This document shows, piece after piece, positions 57,658 to 64,000 of a DNA stretch of 64,000 nt (positions are counted from its first letter, which is position 1; every line of letters begins with the position of its first letter). Both the position numbers and the translations under genes were made by a program. Location of the stretch: positions 1-64,000 of the forward strand of contig NZ_JAUSCF010000020.1 of NCBI RefSeq assembly GCF_030651625.1, read 5' to 3'. Below the pieces are notes generated by a model. The model had not been told where the DNA came from. It searched no databases and was given only the letters and a program-made list of their open reading frames with translations. Source of the DNA: Hydrogenophaga sp. (GTDB taxonomy: Bacteria; Pseudomonadota; Gammaproteobacteria; Burkholderiales; Burkholderiaceae_C).

Positions 57658-59570
57658 GCCTGTTCGGGTTGGAGCCACAACACGGCGAGTGGCGGTAACG
57701 TCAGCGCCGCAGACCAGCGCTGCCCATCCTGCGCCAGGTCCTCGGCCAACACGCGGCCATGGTTGCCCACGTTGCTGCCGCCGTAGTGGCTGGAGTCGGT
57801 GTTGAGCCGCTCGTGCCAGTGGCCGCCGTGCGGCAGGCCCACGCGGTGGCCATGGCGCACCATGGGCGTGAGGTTGGCGATCACCACCACCGTGTCTTCG
57901 AGCGCGTGGCCGTATCGCGCGAACGCCAGCACCGAGTGATCGGCGTCGTCCACCACCAGCCACTGGAAGCTGTAGGGGTCGGTGTCGCGCGCGTGCAGGG
58001 CCGGCGCGCTGCGATAGACGTGGTTGAGGTCGCGCACCAGGTGCTGCACGCCGGCGTGCGCAGGGTCATTCAGCAGGTGCCAGGGCAGTTCGGCGTCGTG
58101 GTCCCATTCGGTGGGCGGGGCCAGTTCGGCGCCCATGAACAGCAGCTTTTTGCCCGGGTGGGCGTACATCCAGGCGTAGAGCGCGCGCAGGTTGGCCAGC
58201 TTCTGCCAACGGTCGCCGGCCATCTTGTTCAGCAGCGATCCCTTGCCATGCACCACCTCGTCGTGCGAGAGCGGCAGCACATAGTCTTCGGTGTGCGCGT
58301 ACATCATCGCGAATGTCAGCTTGTTGTGGTGCCAGCGCCGGTGGATCGGGTCGAGTGCAAAGTACGACAGGGTGTCGTGCATCCAGCCCATGTTCCATTT
58401 GTGGTCGAAGCCCAGCCCGCCGGCGGCCACGGGGCCTGTGACGCGCGGGAAGGCGGTGGATTCTTCTGCAAAGGTGGTGGCGCGCGGCGCTTCCTGATGC
58501 AGCACATCGTGCACCTCGCGCAGGAACGCGATGGCCTCGTAGTTCTCGCGTCCGCCGTGCTCGTTGGGCACCCACTCGCCGGCTGGGCGGCTGTAGTCGC
58601 GGTAGAGCATGGAGGCCACCGCGTCCACCCGCAGGCCGTCGATGCCGTACTGCTCGACCCAGAACAGCGCGTTGCCCACCAGGAAGTTGCGCACCTCGTG
58701 CCGTCCGAAGTTGTAGATGAGGGTGTTCCAGTCGCGGTGGAAACCTTCACGCGGGTCGGCGTGTTCGTAGAGTGCCGTGCCGTCGAAGCGGGCCAATGCG
58801 TGTTCGTCGGCCGGGAAATGGGCGGGCACCCAGTCCAGGATGATCTTCAGTCCGGCGGCGTGCGCAGCCTGCACGAAGCGACGGAACGATTCGGGCGAGC
58901 CGTGGCGCGCGGTGGGCGCGTACAGGCCGGTGGGCTGGTAACCCCACGAGGCGTAGAAGGGGTGTTCGCTCACCGGCATCAGTTCCAGGTGGGTGAAGCC
59001 CATATCTACAGCGTAGGGCACGAGGTGGGTGGTGAGCTCGTCCCAGGTGGGCACGGTGTGCGGCCCGTCGGGCCGGCGCCACGAACCCGCGTGCACCTCG
59101 TAGATGGCCATGGGCTGGTCGGGGCGTTCGTGTGCTGCGCCACCTCGGTCGGCCGGTGGGCGCAGGGGTTCGCACACGCGGGCCGCGTTGCCTGGGGGCA
59201 GTTCGGTTTCGCGGGCGTAGGGGTCGGTCTTGAAGACGTGGCGGCCGTCGCTGCCCTGCACGTCGAACTTGTACCAGTCGCCCACCGCCGCACCAGGCAC
59301 GAAGCATTCCCACACGCCGCACTCGGGACGCAAGCGCATGGGTTGCGTCTTCCACTGGTTGAAGTCACCCACCAGCCCCACTTGCCGCGCGTGGGGTGCC
59401 CACACGGCGAACGCGGTGCCGGCCTGACCGTCCAGCGTGGTGGCATGGGCCCCGAGCTTTTGCCAGGGACGCAGGTGCTTGCCTTCGGCCAACAGCCAGA
59501 CATCGGTCTCGCCCAGCCAGAAGCTGGTGGTGGGGGGATGGGCGGAGGTGGGGGTTTTTTCAGGTGTCAT
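57654..59570 (-). CDS. glgB: 1,4-alpha-glucan branching enzyme GlgB
   Basis: 638 residues from [13 protein letters not shown]; longer readings upstream are spurious. An N-terminal CBM48-like domain ([20 protein letters not shown]), then GH13: [36 protein letters not shown] with the nucleophile Asp, FAEESTAFP with the catalytic Glu and [15 protein letters not shown]. First gene of the glycogen operon. It introduces alpha-1,6 branches. Confidence 0.96.
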   Translation of the reverse strand: MTPEKTPTSAHPPTTSFWLGETDVWLLAEGKHLRPWQKLGAHATTLDGQAGTAFAVWAPHARQVGLVGDFNQWKTQPMRLRPECGVWECFVPGAAVGDWYKFDVQGSDGRHVFKTDPYARETELPPGNAARVCEPLRPPADRGGAAHERPDQPMAIYEVHAGSWRRPDGPHTVPTWDELTTHLVPYAVDMGFTHLELMPVSEHPFYASWGYQPTGLYAPTARHGSPESFRRFVQAAHAAGLKIILDWVPAHFPADEHALARFDGTALYEHADPREGFHRDWNTLIYNFGRHEVRNFLVGNALFWVEQYGIDGLRVDAVASMLYRDYSRPAGEWVPNEHGGRENYEAIAFLREVHDVLHQEAPRATTFAEESTAFPRVTGPVAAGGLGFDHKWNMGWMHDTLSYFALDPIHRRWHHNKLTFAMMYAHTEDYVLPLSHDEVVHGKGSLLNKMAGDRWQKLANLRALYAWMYAHPGKKLLFMGAELAPPTEWDHDAELPWHLLNDPAHAGVQHLVRDLNHVYRSAPALHARDTDPYSFQWLVVDDADHSVLAFARYGHALEDTVVVIANLTPMVRHGHRVGLPHGGHWHERLNTDSSHYGGSNVGNHGRVLAEDLAQDGQRWSAALTLPPLAVLWLQPEQA

Positions 59571-59649
59571 GTGTGCGTGCTGTCCGGGCATTCTGTCACT
59601 GCTTGCGGGATGGCTGGTCAATCCCCTCGACGATCGGGTCAGGCCGGTG

Positions 59650-60594
59650 ATGGACAATCTGCGCATGACCCCAGCCCATGCCCGTCTGCTCACGCCCCGG
59701 CGCCTGCTCATGGCGTCGGTGGTGATGGCCATCGTCACCATCACGCTCAAGACAGGCGCCTGGTACATCACCGACTCGGTGGGGCTGCTGTCGGACGCCA
59801 TGGAATCGTTGGTGAACCTGGCCAGCGCCATCTTTGGCCTGGTGATGGTGACCATCGCTGCCCGCCCGGCCGACGAGAGCCATCCCTACGGCCACCACAA
59901 GGCCGAGTACTTTTCTTCGGGCTTCGAAGGCATCCTGATCATTGCTGCGGCGCTGGGCATCATCTGGGTCGCCGGGCACCGCCTGTTTGATCCCCAGCCG
60001 ATCGAGCAGGTGGGCTGGGGTCTGGCGCTTTCGGTGGTGAGCTCTGCACTCAACGGCTTGCTGGCATGGGTCATGTTCCGCGCGGCCCGCGAGCACCGGT
60101 CGATTGCCCTGGAGGCCGATGCCAAGCACCTGGTCACGGACGTGTGGACGTCGGTTGGTGTGGTGTTGGGTATCACCCTGGTGCACTTCACGGGCTGGCT
60201 CTGGCTTGATCCGGTGGTGGCCATGGGCGTGGCGGCCAACATCATGAGGGAAGGTTTTCACCTCCTGTGGCGTTCCTCGCAGGGCCTGATGGACGAGGCG
60301 CTGGAACCCGAAGTGATGGCCACCATCCAGCAGACCCTCGAAGGATTTGCGCCAGCCAACAACGAATTCAACATCATCCGGTTCGACCACCTGAGCACCC
60401 GAAAGGCCGGCCAGCGCCGCTTCGTGGACTTGCACATGCACATGCCGGCAGAGTGGTCGCTGGGTCGGGCCGCTGCCGTGCGCGGCGACGTGGAGAAAGC
60501 CCTGATGCTCGCCGTGCCGGGCCTCCGAGCCACGATCCAGTTGCTGCCCAGTGATGTGGAGGCGCACCTCGACGATCCGAGGGATCCGGCATGA
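59650..60594 (+). CDS. Cation diffusion facilitator (FieF-like metal exporter)
   Basis: About 314 residues from [14 protein letters not shown] 59665 is an alternative. Six membrane segments with paired metal sites: [14 protein letters not shown] in helix 2 and [14 protein letters not shown] in helix 5, plus [11 protein letters not shown] between. A cytoplasmic C-terminal domain follows ([21 protein letters not shown]). It probably exports Zn, Fe, Co or similar; the exact metal is unclear. Divergent from glgB, overlapping dtd by 4 bp. Confidence 0.87.
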   Translation: MDNLRMTPAHARLLTPRRLLMASVVMAIVTITLKTGAWYITDSVGLLSDAMESLVNLASAIFGLVMVTIAARPADESHPYGHHKAEYFSSGFEGILIIAAALGIIWVAGHRLFDPQPIEQVGWGLALSVVSSALNGLLAWVMFRAAREHRSIALEADAKHLVTDVWTSVGVVLGITLVHFTGWLWLDPVVAMGVAANIMREGFHLLWRSSQGLMDEALEPEVMATIQQTLEGFAPANNEFNIIRFDHLSTRKAGQRRFVDLHMHMPAEWSLGRAAAVRGDVEKALMLAVPGLRATIQLLPSDVEAHLDDPRDPA

Positions 60595-61034
60595 TGGCTT
60601 TGTTGCAGCGCGTGAGCGAGGCGCGCGTGGTGATCGAAGGCGACACGGTGGGCGCCATCGGGCAGGGGCTGCTGGTGCTGTTGTGCGCCGAGCCTGGCGA
60701 TACCGAGGCTGTCGGCGAAAGGATGCTGGCGAAGATCCTCAAGCTGCGCATCTTCGCCGACGATGCGGGCAGGATGAACCGCAGCGTGCAGGATGTGGGG
60801 GGAAGCTTGCTCGTGGTGAGCCAGTTCACGCTGGCGGCCGACACCCAGAGCGGGAACCGTCCCGGTTTCACGAATGCAGCGCCGCCTGTGCTGGGTGAGG
60901 CACTCTATGACGCCTTTGTACGTTCGGCGCGGAAACAACACCCTGTGGTCCAGACCGGCCGTTTTGGCGCAGACATGCAGGTGCATCTGGTCAATGACGG
61001 ACCCGTGACCATCCCTCTCAGAGTGGTCGCATGA
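60591..61034 (+). CDS. dtd: D-aminoacyl-tRNA deacylase
   Basis: 147 residues beginning [15 protein letters not shown]. The two DTD active-site motifs are present: [10 protein letters not shown] (SQFTL) and [11 protein letters not shown] (NxGPVT, cross-subunit Gly-cisPro). It removes D-amino acids from mischarged tRNA. Translationally coupled to the CDF gene through ATGA. Confidence 0.96.
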   Translation: MMALLQRVSEARVVIEGDTVGAIGQGLLVLLCAEPGDTEAVGERMLAKILKLRIFADDAGRMNRSVQDVGGSLLVVSQFTLAADTQSGNRPGFTNAAPPVLGEALYDAFVRSARKQHPVVQTGRFGADMQVHLVNDGPVTIPLRVVA

Positions 61035-61240
61035 CGGTGGTTCGGCCTTGTTACATTCTCTCGTCAGGGTGTCTTTTCTGAACCATTGGCACCGCTATAC
61101 TTCGCCACCGCAGGGCTTCGAAGGCGCCGATGGGTCGTGCAGCACCCGTGTCAGGGCTGTGAACCCACCGCCCGAGCAACGAACACTCGGCGGCCCTACC
61201 GAATTCATTTGCCTATCCGGCTTTGCCAGAGGCTCGCCCC

Positions 61241-62575
61241 ATGCAAAACCCTCCACAAATCCCTGAGACCAGACGTTGCGACGTGCTGGTGATCGGCGGC
61301 GGTCCGGCAGGTTCGACCGTGGCGCCGTTGCTGGCGGAAAAGGGCCACCACGTTGTGCTGCTTGAGAAGGCCCACCATCCCCGCTTTCACATTGGTGAGT
61401 CGCTGCTGCCGGCCAACCTGCCGCTGCTGGAACGCATGGGCATTGCCGACGAAGTCAAGGCCATCGGCATGTACAAGCCGGGTGCAGAATTTGTGTCGCC
61501 TTGGCATGAAAAGTCACAGGTGTTTCAGTTTGCCGAGGCGTGGGACAAGTCCCTGCCGTATGCCTACCAGGTCAAACGTTCGGTCTTCGACGAGATCCTG
61601 ATCCGCAACGCTGAAAAAAAGGGCGCAACGGTGCTCGAGGGCTGCAAGGCCACAGGGGTCGATTTCCTGCCTGACGACAGCGTGATGGTGAAATCCACGC
61701 TGGACGACGGGCACCAGATTCACTGGCATGCCCGCTTTCTGATCGATGCTTCGGGTCGCGACACCTTCCTGGCCAACCGGTTCCGAATCAAGCAGCGCAG
61801 TGAAAAGCACAACAGCGCAGCGGTGTATGGTCATTTCGCAGGTGCGCAGCGCAACGAAGGGCCCGGTGAAGGCAACATCACCGTCTTCTGGTTCGATCAC
61901 GGCTGGTTCTGGTTCATTCCACTGGTCGATGGCGTGACCAGCGTGGGCATGGTGACCTGGCCTTACTTCATGAAGACGCGCGGCAAGCGCAGCCTGGAGC
62001 AGTTCCTGCAGGATGGCATCGCCTCCTGTCCCGGACTGGCGGCCCGCATGAAGTCGGCCACACTCGTCAACGAGATCGAGGCCACCGGCAATTTTTCCTA
62101 CACCTCGGCGCACAACCATGGCCGCAACTATGTGTTGCTGGGTGACGCCTATGCCTTCATCGACCCCGTGTTCTCTTCGGGTGTGATGCTGGCCATGAAC
62201 AGCGGCGTGGTGGCTGCCGAGGCGGTCGATACCTGCCTGAAGACGCCGCACAAGGCCGCGGTCGCACTCAAGCGGTTTGACCGGCAGATGCGCCATGGCC
62301 CGACCCAGTTCTCCTGGTTCATCTACCGGGTCACCAACCCCATCATGCGCGACCTGCTCATGCACCCGCGCAACACTTTCCGCATGAAGGAAGCATTGCT
62401 GTCGGTGCTGGCGGGCGACATCTATGGCAAGACGCCCATCTGGCGGTCGGTGCGCACGTTCAAGCTGCTTTACTACATCGCCAACGCGGTCCAGCCCCAG
62501 CGTGCGTTCATGGCCTGGAAGCGCAGGCGTTTCAACATCCGAAGGGTGGAAGACGCAGCCCTCCACAACGCGTAG
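61241..62575 (+). CDS. Flavin-dependent halogenase-like oxidoreductase
   Basis: 444 residues from MQNPPQIPETRR. FAD fold CDVLVIGGGPAGSTVAPLLAEKG, then HPRFHIGESLLPANLPLLERMG, the form found in PltA-type halogenases. The halogenase marker WxWxIP is met by GWFWFIPLVDG at about residue 221. Late GDAYAFIDPVFSSGV binds FAD. Catalytic lysine not assignable by eye, so halogenation is not assured; related proteins in aryl-polyene clusters may be plain oxidoreductases. Overlaps the chorismatase gene by 1 bp. Confidence 0.75.
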   Translation: MQNPPQIPETRRCDVLVIGGGPAGSTVAPLLAEKGHHVVLLEKAHHPRFHIGESLLPANLPLLERMGIADEVKAIGMYKPGAEFVSPWHEKSQVFQFAEAWDKSLPYAYQVKRSVFDEILIRNAEKKGATVLEGCKATGVDFLPDDSVMVKSTLDDGHQIHWHARFLIDASGRDTFLANRFRIKQRSEKHNSAAVYGHFAGAQRNEGPGEGNITVFWFDHGWFWFIPLVDGVTSVGMVTWPYFMKTRGKRSLEQFLQDGIASCPGLAARMKSATLVNEIEATGNFSYTSAHNHGRNYVLLGDAYAFIDPVFSSGVMLAMNSGVVAAEAVDTCLKTPHKAAVALKRFDRQMRHGPTQFSWFIYRVTNPIMRDLLMHPRNTFRMKEALLSVLAGDIYGKTPIWRSVRTFKLLYYIANAVQPQRAFMAWKRRRFNIRRVEDAALHNA

Positions 62576-63576
62576 TGCGTGTGCCGTTGCAGCTTGTCAC
62601 CGCTGAAGGCTTCGTTGCAGGCGATGCCGACCTGGTCCTGGGTGGGGCTCTGCTGGGCCTTGGGTCGGTGCCGCACCCTGAATGGCCGGTTCAGCACGTG
62701 GGCGCGGCGTTGCTCGGGGTCGACGCGCCTGCCCTGCAGGAAACCTGGCTGATCGACGGAGCGCCGGTGACGGCGGGCCGGTTCGAAGGCGTTGAATGGC
62801 GCCGATGCGGTGATGTGCTGTACGGCGTGATCGAGCTGGCCGAAGACGCGCTGCCCGCCGGCGGGGACAAGACCGCTTTGCAGTGGGTGAGCGAGTCCGC
62901 CTATGAGCGAATCTTCCGCCTGCTCGACACGCAAGGTTTGCCCCACCTGTGGCGGGTCTGGAACTACCTGTCTGACATTCATGGTGATGACGGCGGACTG
63001 GAGCGGTATCGCCGCTTCAACATGGGACGCGGCCATGCCTTTGAGCAGGCAGCACGCAGCGTGGTGGGGCGCGTGCCTGCGGCTTGTGCGATCGGGCTCG
63101 CCCAGGGGCCTTTGTCGGTGGCGTTCCTTGCCGGCGCGGTTCCGGCTGTTCCCATCGAGAACCCGCGCCAGCTCAGTGCCTACCTGTATCCGTCTGACTA
63201 CGGGCCGCGCAGCCCGACCTTTTCGCGCGCAGCGCTGGTCTACCCGCCCGGGCAGGAGCTGCTCTTCATCTCCGGCACCGCCAGCATCGTCGGACACCGC
63301 AGCCTGCACGACGGCAATGTGCTGGCCCAGAGCCAGGAAACATTCGACAACATTGAATCGGTGCTCGCTGAAGCCAACCGTGCCAGCCGCCATGGCCGTT
63401 TTGATCTGACCGGCTTGAGTTACCGTGTCTACATTCGCCACGCCGAGCATTTCGATACCGTGCGGCGTGTCCTGCATCAGCGCTGCGGCAATGTGGCTGC
63501 GGTCTGCCTGCAGGCCGACATCTGTCGCGTCGAACTGCTGGTGGAGATCGAAGCCATGGGTGGGCATGCCGCCTGA
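62575..63576 (+). CDS. Chorismatase-like enzyme (FkbO/Hyg5/XanB2 family)
   Basis: 333 residues from a GTG start overlapping the previous stop by 1 bp. Family marks: RIFRLLDTQGLPHLWRVWNYL, RYRRFNMGRGHAF and YPPGQELLFISGTASIVGH. Members hydrolyse chorismate to 3-hydroxybenzoate (Hyg5, XanB2), 4-hydroxybenzoate as well (XanB2), or a dihydroxycyclohexadiene acid (FkbO); which subgroup cannot be settled here. With a halogenase-like partner a XanB2-type role in an aryl-polyene pigment is the favoured inference. Confidence 0.75.
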   Translation: MRVPLQLVTAEGFVAGDADLVLGGALLGLGSVPHPEWPVQHVGAALLGVDAPALQETWLIDGAPVTAGRFEGVEWRRCGDVLYGVIELAEDALPAGGDKTALQWVSESAYERIFRLLDTQGLPHLWRVWNYLSDIHGDDGGLERYRRFNMGRGHAFEQAARSVVGRVPAACAIGLAQGPLSVAFLAGAVPAVPIENPRQLSAYLYPSDYGPRSPTFSRAALVYPPGQELLFISGTASIVGHRSLHDGNVLAQSQETFDNIESVLAEANRASRHGRFDLTGLSYRVYIRHAEHFDTVRRVLHQRCGNVAAVCLQADICRVELLVEIEAMGGHAA

Positions 63577-63578
63577 TC

Positions 63579-64000
63579 ATGGACCCTGCACGAAAGAACA
63601 ACTTGCTCAGCAACAGAACTTTTTCCTTCGGTGTGACGCTGGCCTGCGTTTGCGTCTCGGCCATGGCCGAAAAAACCGCGCCCCTGTGGGAAGTGGGTGC
63701 CGGCGTGGCCGCCTTCAGCTTTCCGGCATACCGGGGTTCTGACGAGACAAAACAATTCGTGTTGCCGGTGCCCTATTTCGTGTACCGCGGCGAGTTCCTC
63801 AAGGCCGACCGAGATGGGCTGCGGGCCAGGCTGTTTGCGTCGGACCGTGTGGACTTGACCGTGTCGGCCGCGCTGTCGCCACCCGCACCCAGCGAAGACA
63901 TTCGCGCGCGCGCCGGCATGCCCGACCTGCGTGCATCGTTCGAAGTGGGGCCGCAACTGGACCTGACCTTGTGGCGTGCCGGGGACCGGGAGCGCAGCCT
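63579..64000 (+). CDS. MipA/OmpV-family outer membrane protein, N-terminal part
   Basis: The first 140 or so residues; the gene runs past the window end. ATG at 63579, 2 bp after the chorismatase stop. A signal peptide (FSFGVTLACVCVSAMA) precedes PLWEVGAGVAAFSFPAYRGSDETK and VLPVPYFVYRGEFLKADRDGLRARLF, the standard MipA/OmpV opening. Family members are outer-membrane barrels, some scaffolding murein enzymes. Likely cotranscribed with the halogenase/chorismatase pair. Confidence 0.83.
   Translation, partial: MDPARKNNLLSNRTFSFGVTLACVCVSAMAEKTAPLWEVGAGVAAFSFPAYRGSDETKQFVLPVPYFVYRGEFLKADRDGLRARLFASDRVDLTVSAALSPPAPSEDIRARAGMPDLRASFEVGPQLDLTLWRAGDRERS

Noticed and set aside
53912..59990. Long plus-strand frames of 620 and 743 codons across malQ and glgB
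   Set aside because: They are antisense to well-defined GH77 and GH13 enzymes. The second ends within the real CDF gene in a different frame.

Overview
The window looks like a chromosomal segment of a GC-rich betaproteobacterium (order Burkholderiales), most likely Comamonadaceae and possibly Hydrogenophaga-like. The reasons are the family-level resemblance of the housekeeping proteins (RplM, RpsI, ErpA, TyrS, AhcY, MetF), an SAH riboswitch before ahcY, a paaABCDE operon, an NAD-linked formate dehydrogenase, and many copies of short GC-rich interspersed repeats. No rRNA, tRNA, CRISPR array, transposase, integrase or phage module was recognised. Genus assignment is inference; no database was searched.

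Layout. 1-2163: end of a LysE-type exporter, two tandem GC-rich repeats, then a coupled trio (YbaK-like deacylase, DUF1289 protein, 2-hydroxychromene-2-carboxylate isomerase-like protein). 2259-4760: a two-gene island of visibly lower GC, with a small membrane protein and a 630-residue protein whose C-terminus resembles the XVIPCD secretion domain of Xanthomonadales type IV effectors. 5063-11640: a minus-strand ectoine/hydroxyectoine unit, ectABCD followed by ehuBCDA. 11641-12094: a gene-free stretch with a possible plus-strand small RNA. 12095-17869: a ModE-like regulator divergent from a two-gene NAD-dependent formate dehydrogenase with a HoxF-like fused diaphorase. 18001-26928: UspA, an orphan branched-chain-type binding protein, a 2048-residue tandem UvrA carrying repeat-derived insertions, a YkgJ-like protein and a small anchored coiled-coil protein. 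27071-30356: YeeE/YedE sulfur transporter, a MITE-like element that supplies the stop codons of two convergent genes, an MFS transporter and a HAD phosphatase.

30428-33783 is the methyl-cycle operon: promoter, SAH riboswitch with an overlapping terminator, ahcY, tlyA, metF. 33920-35289 holds RlpA and a DUF3047 lipoprotein. 35374-39316 is paaABCDE (phenylacetyl-CoA epoxidase) under a 44-bp perfect palindrome that is a likely PaaR operator. 39492-41480 encodes two glycine-tethered lipoproteins (DUF1996 and CAP/YkwD). 41502-48305 is housekeeping: rlmJ, rplM-rpsI, a DUF6776-like protein, bactofilin, erpA, an M23 peptidase and tyrS. 48360-59570 is a complete glycogen cluster on the minus strand (glgB, glgX, malQ, glgC, glgA, glgP). 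59650-61034 holds a CDF metal exporter and dtd. 61241-64000 pairs a flavin-dependent halogenase-like oxidoreductase with a chorismatase (FkbO/Hyg5/XanB2 type) and the start of a MipA/OmpV protein, possibly the edge of an aryl-polyene/xanthomonadin-like pigment locus.

Functionally the segment combines osmoprotectant synthesis and uptake, formate oxidation to NADH, SAH recycling, aromatic (phenylacetate) catabolism and glycogen storage. The most unusual features are the XVIPCD-like gene pair, repeat elements that sit directly after stop codons or in frame inside uvrA and glgA, the MITE-like element, and the halogenase/chorismatase pair.
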